DNA of 38,540 bases from an uncultured Bacteroidales bacterium (GTDB taxonomy: Bacteria > Bacteroidota > Bacteroidia > Bacteroidales > UBA932), in NCBI GenBank assembly GCA_946625485.1, contig CAMOTB010000010.1, positions 1 through 38,540 on the forward strand, given 5' to 3'. Under the pieces are notes generated by a model, which was not told the origin of the DNA, made no database searches, and was given only the letters and a program-made list of their open reading frames with translations. Each line of letters begins with the position of its first letter. Within the stretch, counting starts at the first letter, position 1. Made by a program: the position numbers and the translations under genes. This document shows, one piece after another, positions 24,836-31,334 of the stretch.

Positions 24836-26116
24836 TCACGGAAGGGAGAAACGGATTGTCTCCAATTCGAAAAGGTCCTCTTCTTGCGTGGTCGGCGAGC
24901 GGAACTCCAGCCAGAGGGCGTGAACGCCCTTGAGACGACGGATACGGGCTTTGAAGACTTGCTTGCGGCTGCCTTCCGGGATCCGGACCGTGCCCAGGAC
25001 CGGTCCGTCCGGCCCGTCGGCACGCACCAGGACCGTGCCACCCTTTAAGGCCTTGGCTTCCAATAGGATGCGTCGGGCTGGGCGCTTGAATTCCAGATAC
25101 TTCCAAACGGCCTGGTCGCCGTTGCGGATGCCGGATAATTGCTCGTGAGTGTCGTCTTTCCGCGTAATTCTTACGTGCCCCCGGAGGCCGCAGGCACGGG
25201 CCGCATCGACCGGGGAGAAGGCATCCAGCGGCCCCCCGGCGCCCTGGCTGGTCATTTCCACTTCATCGATCGTCCCGTCCGCATTGAAACGGATCGGCTC
25301 GATGCAGGCCTTGCGCATCGTCCGGCTGCCGTGCGTGGAGCGATGATAGAGGACGTACCACCGGTCCCCGAACTGCACGAGAGAGCCGTGGTTGTTCCAG
25401 ACTTCGGGGTCGCAGCCGGCATTGTCGATGACCACACCCTTGTATTCGTAGGGCCCGAACGGGTCCTTCGCCATCGCATACCCCAGGCAGGTGGGACGGT
25501 GGTTGCGGCTGATGTCGGCAAAGAGATAGTAGTACCATTCCCTGCGCTTGATCACGTAGCTGCCCTCGTGGAAGCCATGCGCCCTTTCGGTCAGGACGCT
25601 GTCCCGCATCGTGCTGAGGTCCAAGGTCTTGAGGTCGGGGTTCATCTTCGCGCCCTTGGCGGAGAACTGGCCCCAGAAATAGTATGCCTGCCCGTCGTCA
25701 TCGACGAAGATATTGGGATCGATCTGGGCCGGACCCTCAATCCGCACGCCGTCCCGGAAAGGACCCTCCGGCCGGTCTCCGACCGCCACGTATTCGCTGC
25801 CGTCGGGCGTATCATAATAGAGATAATAAGTCCCGTCCTTGCGCATCAGGTCCGGCGCATAGAGGACCTGGTCGTTGCTGAAGGCATCGCGATGGAGCGT
25901 CCAGGCCTGCAGGTCCGGCGAGGAGAGGACATGATATTTCTTCGAACAATAATGGTCCGGAGACTCGTCGAGCGACCCGTAGATATACATTTTCCCGTCC
26001 GCTGCGACCCGTGCCGTGGGATCGGCGATATACACGCCGGGCGGGCAGATGGGATTCTGCGCCCGCAGCACCGGCACGGTCAGGGCAAGCGTCAAGATCA
26101 GGAGGATGCGTTTCAT
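24836..26116 (-). CDS. GH43 glycosidase with C-terminal CBM6-like domain
   Basis: 426-residue family 43 enzyme with a signal peptide ending LRAQ. The five-bladed propeller has the complete triad: general base D32 (IADPTA), D133 tuning the pKa (AQIDPNIFVDDDG) and general acid E184 (FHEGSYV). Late in the propeller come NHGSLVQFGDRWYVLYH and RKACIEPIRF. The last about 120 residues resemble a CBM6-type beta-sandwich. GH43 includes arabinofuranosidases, xylosidases and galactosidases; the subfamily cannot be fixed here. It is transcribed 4 nt after the acyltransferase gene. Confidence 0.9.
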   Translation of the reverse strand: MKRILLILTLALTVPVLRAQNPICPPGVYIADPTARVAADGKMYIYGSLDESPDHYCSKKYHVLSSPDLQAWTLHRDAFSNDQVLYAPDLMRKDGTYYLYYDTPDGSEYVAVGDRPEGPFRDGVRIEGPAQIDPNIFVDDDGQAYYFWGQFSAKGAKMNPDLKTLDLSTMRDSVLTERAHGFHEGSYVIKRREWYYYLFADISRNHRPTCLGYAMAKDPFGPYEYKGVVIDNAGCDPEVWNNHGSLVQFGDRWYVLYHRSTHGSRTMRKACIEPIRFNADGTIDEVEMTSQGAGGPLDAFSPVDAARACGLRGHVRITRKDDTHEQLSGIRNGDQAVWKYLEFKRPARRILLEAKALKGGTVLVRADGPDGPVLGTVRIPEGSRKQVFKARIRRLKGVHALWLEFRSPTTQEEDLFELETIRFSLP

Positions 26117-26120
26117 ACTT

Positions 26121-27128
26121 TCAGTTTTCTTTCTCGCCGAGGATCAGCAGGCGAAGGATGCGGGTCCTGCGGAGAAGGAGGACCAGATTGTAGCAGAGAG
26201 CCAGTTCGACGAGAGCCAGCAGCGGCGCGACCCAGTAGGAGTGCGGGATCGGGACATAGACCCGCAGCCGGTTGACCAGGATTTCCAGCAGGAAGGTCTG
26301 CAGGAAGTAGATTCCGAGGGTTGCACCGCCGATGCGGCAGAGCGTCGCGCAGCCTTTCCAGCCCCGGATCGCCTGGTAAACGGGCTCGGAAAGCAGGTAG
26401 AACACCATCGTACCCGCCATGCCCAGGACCAGGCGATAGAAAGTCAGACCCAGATTGGCCCAGTCCGGCGATCCGGCAGCCCAGATCTGCGTCGGGCGCT
26501 CATACACGGTCAGATGGCCAGACCAGAAACACAGCAGCGCGACGAACAGGACGAGGCAGGCAGCCAGCCACGGCGTGCGATGGCGGTCGATTTCCTCCCG
26601 CCGGTTTCCGACCAGCATCCCCAGGCAGAACATCGGCAGCATGAAGTTGAAATTGACGGTCTGGGTCCCAGGGATCAGGATAACCAGCACGGTGGCAACG
26701 AGCGCCGCGACCCAATCCTTCCGCAGCCAGCGGCAGAGCGGATGCATCACCAGGTAGCACAACAGCAGGCATTTCAGGAACCACACGCAGTTCAGGAACC
26801 CGTTGACGGAGAATTCGCAGAGGTCTGCGATCGCCCGGACCCCCATGACGAGCATGATGGCGCAGGCGATGGCATAGGCCGTCAGCGACGGAATACCCAG
26901 CTGACGGAGTTTGATGCGCGCCATCTCCCCATAACTGCGCTTCAGGGAGGAAGGGAAAAAGAAGCCGCACACAAACATGAACAGCGGCATGTGATACGAA
27001 TAGATGAACTCCCAGACCGGATGGTCCCAGAACTGCCCCCCGGACAACTGCTCCGTCGCATGCCCCAGCAATACCGAAAAGATAGCGAAGCACTTCAGCA
27101 GATCCATATATTCCAAACGCTGTCTCAT
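26121..27128 (-). CDS. Acyltransferase 3 family membrane protein
   Basis: 335-residue integral membrane protein of the acyltransferase 3 family, which transfers acetyl or similar groups to sugars of surface glycans. The start MRQRLEYMDLLKCFAIFSVL contains the usual YMDLLK and LGHA signature, and SYHMPLFMFVCGFFF follows. About ten membrane segments are predicted. The ATG at 27128 was chosen over longer in-frame starts because a promoter lies just upstream; if the transcript starts at the expected place the message has almost no leader, and an internal ATG at 27107 (MDLLKC) is the alternative. It precedes GH43 by 4 nt; why a sugar acyltransferase should be coupled to a glycosidase is unclear. 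Confidence 0.85.
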   Translation of the reverse strand: MRQRLEYMDLLKCFAIFSVLLGHATEQLSGGQFWDHPVWEFIYSYHMPLFMFVCGFFFPSSLKRSYGEMARIKLRQLGIPSLTAYAIACAIMLVMGVRAIADLCEFSVNGFLNCVWFLKCLLLCYLVMHPLCRWLRKDWVAALVATVLVILIPGTQTVNFNFMLPMFCLGMLVGNRREEIDRHRTPWLAACLVLFVALLCFWSGHLTVYERPTQIWAAGSPDWANLGLTFYRLVLGMAGTMVFYLLSEPVYQAIRGWKGCATLCRIGGATLGIYFLQTFLLEILVNRLRVYVPIPHSYWVAPLLALVELALCYNLVLLLRRTRILRLLILGEKEN

Positions 27129-27132
27129 GATA

Positions 27133-27163
27133 CAAAGATAGGAAACTCCCCCGTTCGAGTCAA
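27133..27163 (-). promoter_or_regulatory. Promoter of acyltransferase-GH43 operon
   Basis: On the - strand TTG (27161-27163), 20 bp spacer, TATCTTTG (27133-27140), an exact -7. The -7 element ends only 4 nt before the ATG at 27128, so the expected start of transcription falls on or beside the start codon. Confidence 0.75.
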
Positions 27164-27183
27164 CCCTGGGCGTTTTCCCAAGA

Positions 27184-27402
27184 TCAGCCGTCTGTCCAGC
27201 CGCCGTCGCAAGATGAACGGTGGCTCTGAGAGGCGCTCTGCTTCCCGGTATACTGCGCAATCACCTTCCCCTCCCGATAGATCGCGAAACCGCGCCGCCC
27301 GCCGGGCAGGACGATCCCTCCCAGATAACAGCCGGGCTCCTTGCCCGCCTTCTTGGCCCTTTTCAGCGCATCCTCCAGACTTCGGCAGTAATAAGTAACC
27401 AT
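27184..27402 (-). CDS. Small protein of unknown function
   Basis: 72-residue reading frame. The ATG at 27402 was chosen because an exact -7 element lies 5 nt upstream, inside the longer frame starting at 27432. The N-terminal 50 residues look like a compact folded domain: SLEDALKRAKKAGKEPG (helix), GCYLGGIVLPGG, then RRGFAIYREGKVIAQY, a likely beta hairpin. The Ser/Gly-rich tail after residue 52 looks disordered. No signal peptide or membrane segment. I do not recognise a family. It is on the same strand as the acyltransferase gene, 55 nt before it, and has its own promoter. Confidence 0.55.
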   Translation of the reverse strand: MVTYYCRSLEDALKRAKKAGKEPGCYLGGIVLPGGRRGFAIYREGKVIAQYTGKQSASQSHRSSCDGGWTDG

Positions 27403-27407
27403 ACCGC

Positions 27408-27415
27408 CAAAGATA
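27408..27415 (-). promoter_or_regulatory. -7 element 5 nt from a start codon
   Basis: TATCTTTG on the - strand, exact consensus, 5 nt before the ATG at 27402. The -33 region is not clear: CAAA (TTTG on this strand) is present but only 14 bp away. Confidence 0.5.
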
Positions 27416-27463
27416 CACGCCCCAAGTGCCAAAAATTGTCACCCTGCCTCAACCACTCCCAAA

Positions 27464-27577
27464 GCCATACTATGAACCATTGCGGCCTCCCATTCATTTT
27501 ATGGCCACAAAGAAGGACAAAACAACGAAAAACAAGCCATAAAATGAACGAGAGCTCACTGCCGTTCATAATATGGC
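27464..27577. repeat. Four alternating copies of a 13-bp motif
   Basis: The motif GCCATAnnATGAA occurs at 27464-27476 (+), 27493-27505 (-), 27536-27548 (+) and 27565-27577 (-). The copies form two inverted pairs. The second pair extends to 15-nt arms (27536-27550 and 27563-27577) with 13 matches. Spacing between partners is 16 nt in both pairs and 30 nt between pairs. No credible gene covers the region, although one - strand frame reads through it. It could be a regulator binding array, an RNA structure or a small dispersed repeat. Confidence 0.65.
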
Positions 27578-27630
27578 CGCCAAAGCCGGCGGGCCAAGGG
27601 GGCTCGGAGCCGAAGGCGACCAGAGGGGGT

Positions 27631-27671
27631 TTGGGGGACAGTCCCCCAATGAATAATAGTCCCATAGGGAC
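27631..27671 (-). other. Two short perfect hairpins
   Basis: TTGGGGGA-CAG-TCCCCCAA (27631-27649) and GTCCC-ATA-GGGAC (27659-27671) lie beyond the tRNA terminator. They may be extra termination or RNA-processing structures. The stretch 27578-27630 before them is GC-rich and shows nothing else that I can support. Confidence 0.45.
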
Positions 27672-27673
27672 CG

Positions 27674-27703
27674 CAAAGAGGCAGCCATCTGGCTGCCTCT
27701 TTG
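27674..27703 (-). terminator. Terminator hairpin directly behind tRNA-Met
   Basis: Perfect 13-bp stem, CAAAGAGGCAGCC (27674-27686) and its complement (27691-27703), with a 4-nt loop. The stem starts at the base next to the last tRNA base. With one mismatch the pairing continues for seven more base pairs (27666-27672 with 27705-27711), taking in the 3' acceptor strand of the tRNA. Confidence 0.8.
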
Positions 27704-27777
27704 TGGTCCCTGCAGGGCATGATCCTGCGACCCACTGATTATGAGTCAGTTGCTCTAACCAACTGAGCTAAGGGACC
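27704..27777 (-). tRNA. tRNA-Met (CAT), elongator type
   Basis: 74-nt cloverleaf on the - strand: acceptor GGTCCCT/AGGGACC, D arm GCTC-AGTTGGTTA-GAGC, anticodon arm ACTGA-CTCATAA-TCAGT with anticodon CAT, five-base variable loop, T stem GCAGG/CCTGC. CCA is not encoded. The D arm and anticodon loop resemble the elongator tRNA-Met of other bacteria; a lysidine-modified tRNA-Ile2 is the alternative. The T loop reads ATCATGC (27717-27723) in place of the usual TTCRAnn, so positions 54 and 58 are A and T, swapped from the normal T and A. It follows rpsJ by 63 nt and may be the last unit of that transcript. Confidence 0.88.
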
Positions 27778-27780
27778 GGA

Positions 27781-27820
27781 ATTCGCAGAGCTGTCCCACT
27801 GAGAAGACAACCCTGCGAAT
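27781..27820 (-). terminator. Stem-loop between rpsJ and tRNA-Met
   Basis: Arms ATTCGCAG (27781-27788) and CTGCGAAT (27813-27820) pair perfectly over 8 bp with a 24-nt loop. No T-run follows on the - strand, so it may be a weak terminator or a processing site that frees the tRNA from the ribosomal-protein message. Confidence 0.45.
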
Positions 27821-27840
27821 CAATGATCATTTCTGTCTCG

Positions 27841-28146
27841 TCAGACCTTGATCTCGACCTCGACGCCGGAGGGCAGCTCGAGCTTCATCAGGGCGTCCAC
27901 CGTCTTGGCGTTGGAATCCTCGATGTCAAGGAGCCGGCAATAGGAATCGAGTTCGAACTGCTCGCGGGCTTTCTTGTTGACGAAAGTCGAACGGTTGACA
28001 GTGAAGATCTTCTTGTTGGTCGGGAGCGGGATGGGGCCGTTGACCTTCGCACCGGTCGCCTTCACGGTCTCGACGATCTTGCCTGCCGACTTGTCGACGA
28101 GCATGTGGTCGAATGATTTGAGCTTAATTCTGATTTTCTGACTCAT
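27841..28146 (-). CDS. rpsJ: Ribosomal protein S10
   Basis: 101-residue S10 of the 30S subunit head, also known as NusE for its part in antitermination. The sequence is full length, with [14 protein letters not shown] at the start and [17 protein letters not shown] in the long loop. Last protein gene of the str-type operon, 19 nt after fusA. In most bacteria rplC follows rpsJ; here a stem-loop and a tRNA follow instead, so the S10 operon is split after its first gene in this genome. Confidence 0.97.
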   Translation of the reverse strand: MSQKIRIKLKSFDHMLVDKSAGKIVETVKATGAKVNGPIPLPTNKKIFTVNRSTFVNKKAREQFELDSYCRLLDIEDSNAKTVDALMKLELPSGVEVEIKV

Positions 28147-28165
28147 ATCAATGCTTTAATTTTAA

Positions 28166-30280
28166 TTATTCTTCATCAAAAACTCTGTAGCCACTTCTTT
28201 CCACTATATCCTTCGCCATCGCGGCAGGGACCTCCGCATAATGATCGAAGGACATCGTGCTCGTGGCGCGGCCGGAAGAGAGTGTCCGGAGAACTGTTAC
28301 ATAGCCAAACTGCTCAGACAGCGGGACAAAGGCCTTGATGATGCGCGCCCCGGTCGAGGTGGAATCCATCGAGACGATCTGACCGCGACGGCGGTTCAGG
28401 TCACCCACGATTTCACCCATGTAATCTTCGGGCGTGACGACCTCCAGGTTCATGATCGGCTCCAGCAGCACCGGCTTCGCCTTGGGGCACGCGTGGCGGA
28501 ACGCCATCCGTGCGGCAAGCTCGAAGGAGAGTTGGTCGGAATCGACCGGGTGGAAGCTGCCGTCGAGGAGCGTGACCTTGAGGGACTGCACCTCGTAACC
28601 GGCCAGGCAGCCGTTGGCCATCGCCGCCTCGAATCCTTTCTGGACGCTCGGCACGAATTCCTTCGGCACATTGCCACCCTTGACCTGGTTGTCAAACTGA
28701 AGACCGGAGACGCCTTCGTCCGCAGGACCGATCTCGACGATGATGTCCGCGAACTTGCCGCGGCCGCCGGTCTGCTTCTTGAAGACTTCCCGATGCTGAA
28801 CGGTTTTGGTAATGGCTTCTTTGTAGTTGACTTGAGGGGCACCCTGGTTGATCTCGACGCCGAACTCGCGACGGAGACGGTCGATGATGATGTCCAGATG
28901 GAGTTCACCCATGCCGCTGATGATGGTCTGTCCCGTCTCGTTGTCGGACTTGACCGTGAAGGTCGGATCCTCTTCCGCGAGTTTCGAGAGCGCGATGCCG
29001 AGCTTGTCCAGATCCTGCTGGGTCTTGGGCTCCACCGCGATTCCGATGACGGGATCCGGGAACTCCATCGACTCCAGCGCGATCGGCTTGCTCTCTTCGC
29101 AGACCGTATCGCCGGTGCGCAGATCCTTGAAGCCGACGGCCGCGCAAATGTCACCCGCCTCCACGAACTCGATCGGGTTCTGGTGGTTGGAGTGCATCTG
29201 GTACAGCCGGGCGACACGCTCCTTCTTGTCGGAACGGACGTTGTAAACGTACGAACCGGCATCCAGGCGGCCGGAATAAGCGCGGATGAATGCGAGACGG
29301 CCGACGAACGGATCCGTCGCAATCTTGAACACCAGGCCGCAGAACGGCTCATCGGCACTCGGCTCGCGGGTGATCTCCTTCCCGTTGCGGGGGTTGATGC
29401 CCTTGACGGCGCCTTTGTCGAGCGGCGAAGGCAGGTAACGCATCACCGCATCCAGCAGGAACTGCGTACCTTTGTTCTTGAACGACGAACCGCAGCAGGC
29501 CGGCACGATCGACATCTCGATCGTACCCTTGCGCAGGGCGGCGATGATCTCCTCCTCAGTCAGGGACTCGGGATCCTCGAAATACTTCTCCATCAGGGCC
29601 TCGTCACACTCGGACGCAGCCTCGAGAAGCTTTTCGCGCCACATGGCAACCTCATCCTCCATGTCGGCCGGAATCTCCTTGTACTCATAGTTGACAAGTT
29701 CCTCGCCCGGGAGGTAATAGATCGCCTTGCGCGAAATCAGGTCTACGATCCCCTGGAATTTATCCTCGGAACCGATGGGCAGACACACCGGAACTGCCGT
29801 GGCACCCAGTTTGTCTTTAATCTCTGCAACGCAGGCCAGGAAGTCCGCACCGACGCGGTCCATCTTGTTGACATAGGCGATCTTGGGAACGCCGTACTTG
29901 TCGGCCTGACGCCAGACGGTTTCAGACTGGGGCTGAACACGACCCACCGCACAGAAAGTGGCGATGGTGCCATCCAGCACGCGGAGCGAGCGCTCCACCT
30001 CGACAGTGAAATCGACGTGTCCGGGAGTATCGATCAGGTTGATCTGATAGGTTTCCCCGTTGTAATGCCAGAACGCGGTTGTCGCCGCAGAAGTGATGGT
30101 GATACCCCGCTCCTGCTCCTGGACCATCCAGTCCATCGTTGCACCGCCCTCATGGACCTCGCCGATCTTGTGGGTCTTGCCAGTGTAATAGAGAATGCGC
30201 TCAGACGTAGTCGTTTTACCGGCATCGATGTGAGCCATGATGCCGATATTGCGTGTGTATCTGAGATCCCTCTTTGCCAT
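28166..30280 (-). CDS. fusA: Elongation factor G
   Basis: 704-residue GTPase that drives translocation on the ribosome. G-domain motifs are AHIDAGKTT (P loop), RGITITSA (switch I), DTPGHVDF (switch II) and NKMD. Full five-domain length. Domain IV carries the HPVDSD-type loop region that enters the decoding site. It lies 13 nt after rpsG in the order rpsL-rpsG-fusA-rpsJ. The segment from residue 220 on is typical of EF-G, not of a ribosome-protection protein. Confidence 0.97.
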   Translation of the reverse strand: MAKRDLRYTRNIGIMAHIDAGKTTTSERILYYTGKTHKIGEVHEGGATMDWMVQEQERGITITSAATTAFWHYNGETYQINLIDTPGHVDFTVEVERSLRVLDGTIATFCAVGRVQPQSETVWRQADKYGVPKIAYVNKMDRVGADFLACVAEIKDKLGATAVPVCLPIGSEDKFQGIVDLISRKAIYYLPGEELVNYEYKEIPADMEDEVAMWREKLLEAASECDEALMEKYFEDPESLTEEEIIAALRKGTIEMSIVPACCGSSFKNKGTQFLLDAVMRYLPSPLDKGAVKGINPRNGKEITREPSADEPFCGLVFKIATDPFVGRLAFIRAYSGRLDAGSYVYNVRSDKKERVARLYQMHSNHQNPIEFVEAGDICAAVGFKDLRTGDTVCEESKPIALESMEFPDPVIGIAVEPKTQQDLDKLGIALSKLAEEDPTFTVKSDNETGQTIISGMGELHLDIIIDRLRREFGVEINQGAPQVNYKEAITKTVQHREVFKKQTGGRGKFADIIVEIGPADEGVSGLQFDNQVKGGNVPKEFVPSVQKGFEAAMANGCLAGYEVQSLKVTLLDGSFHPVDSDQLSFELAARMAFRHACPKAKPVLLEPIMNLEVVTPEDYMGEIVGDLNRRRGQIVSMDSTSTGARIIKAFVPLSEQFGYVTVLRTLSSGRATSTMSFDHYAEVPAAMAKDIVERSGYRVFDEE

Positions 30281-30293
30281 CTACGTGATAGGT

Positions 30294-30770
30294 TTAGAAG
30301 CGGAAATGGGCAAACGCCTTGTTGGCCTCGGCCATCCTGTGCATGTCTTCCTTTCTCTTGAAAGCGCCACCTTCGTTGTTGTATGCGGCGACGATTTCAG
30401 CACAGAGTTTTTCTGCCATGGAGTGACCGGAACGCTTACGGGCGAAGGATATCATATTCTTCATCGAGACAGAAATTTTCCGCTCCGGGCGCATCTCCGT
30501 AGGCACCTGGAAGTTAGCTCCGCCGATACGACGCGACTTGACCTCGATCTGAGGGGTCACGTTCTCGAGAGCCTTCCTCCAAATATCTAGAGGAGCCTTG
30601 TCAGAATCTTTCATCTTCTCGCCTACCAAATCAATGGCATCGTAAAAAATAGAATACGCGATACTCTTCTTACCCTCCAACATGAGATTGTTCACGAAAC
30701 GAGTAACCATCGTGTCGTGGAACTTAGGATCAGGAAGTAGAATCCTCTTTTTAGGCTTCGATTTTCTCAT
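30294..30770 (-). CDS. rpsG: Ribosomal protein S7
   Basis: 158-residue S7, the primary binder of the 3' major domain of 16S rRNA. Family marks are [12 protein letters not shown] at the start, NLMLEGKKS and the C-terminal [13 protein letters not shown]. Normal length. Lies 35 nt after rpsL. In E. coli S7 represses its own operon by binding the rpsL-rpsG gap; the short gap here offers no obvious large structure. Confidence 0.97.
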   Translation of the reverse strand: MRKSKPKKRILLPDPKFHDTMVTRFVNNLMLEGKKSIAYSIFYDAIDLVGEKMKDSDKAPLDIWRKALENVTPQIEVKSRRIGGANFQVPTEMRPERKISVSMKNMISFARKRSGHSMAEKLCAEIVAAYNNEGGAFKRKEDMHRMAEANKAFAHFRF

Positions 30771-30805
30771 TTTAAAAAATGGTAAAAGGTGAAAATGGTA
30801 AAAAA

Positions 30806-31189
30806 TTACTTCTTAGATTTCTTCGGCCTCTTGGCGCCGTAGAGAGAACGGGACTGGGTCCTTCCTTCTACGCCGGCAGTATCCAAAGCTCCTCTAAGGA
30901 TGTGGTAACGCACACCGGGAAGGTCCTTGACACGACCGCCGCGCACCAGCACGATGCTGTGCTCCTGCAGGTTGTGGCCCTCGCCCGGAATGTAGGCATT
31001 GACCTCTTTCGAGTTGGACAGACGCACACGCGCCACCTTACGCATAGCCGAGTTAGGTTTCTTCGGCGTCGTGGTGTAAACACGCAGGCATACGCCCCTC
31101 TTCTGAGGACAAGCGTCCAGCGCACGAGATTTCGATTTGACCTCGATAACCTCGCGTCCTTTGCGAACTAATTGTTGAATTGTGGGCAT
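30806..31189 (-). CDS. rpsL: Ribosomal protein S12
   Basis: 127-residue S12, part of the decoding centre. [19 protein letters not shown] and [28 protein letters not shown] carry the two lysine regions tied to streptomycin response; both show the ordinary lysines. A basic KRPKKSKK tail ends the protein. First gene of the str-type operon, read from the strong promoter at 31242-31272 with a leader of roughly 45-50 nt. Confidence 0.97.
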   Translation of the reverse strand: MPTIQQLVRKGREVIEVKSKSRALDACPQKRGVCLRVYTTTPKKPNSAMRKVARVRLSNSKEVNAYIPGEGHNLQEHSIVLVRGGRVKDLPGVRYHILRGALDTAGVEGRTQSRSLYGAKRPKKSKK

Positions 31190-31241
31190 AAATGATTGTA
31201 AATCTATAATTTATGTTTCTTTCCCCGTTTTTTGGGGGATG

Positions 31242-31272
31242 CAAAGATAGTAATTATTTCGCAATTCACAAA
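31242..31272 (-). promoter_or_regulatory. Promoter of the rpsL-rpsG-fusA-rpsJ operon
   Basis: On the - strand TTTG (31269-31272), 19 bp spacer, TATCTTTG (31242-31249). Both elements match the Bacteroidota consensus exactly, the best promoter in the window, as expected for a highly expressed operon. Confidence 0.85.
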
Positions 31273-31283
31273 GTTATCAACAA

Positions 31284-31311
31284 AAAGGCGCCCGAAGAAA
31301 CGGACGCCTTT
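31284..31311 (-). terminator. Terminator of the 31335-32978 gene
   Basis: On the - strand AAAGGCGTCC, a short loop, GGGCGCCTTT, then more T; ten pairs with one wobble. It follows the stop at 31335 by about 25 nt and lies only 12 nt upstream of the str promoter. Confidence 0.8.
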
Positions 31312-31334
31312 CCATTGGTATTCAAGCCTGAAGC

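Noticed and set aside
27363..27665. 100-codon - strand frame through the alternating repeats
   Set aside because: Its similar segments (HIMNG and HKMNG) are simply the translated repeat copies, it runs through hairpins, and it overlaps the better-supported 72-residue gene and its promoter.
27704..27777. Integrative element at the tRNA gene
   Set aside because: No integrase, recombinase or direct repeat of the tRNA 3' end is visible within the window; only an inverted copy of 7 bp lies in the terminator stem.
28241..30361. 706-codon + strand open frame opposite fusA
   Set aside because: fusA is unmistakable on the - strand; the antisense frame reflects codon bias.
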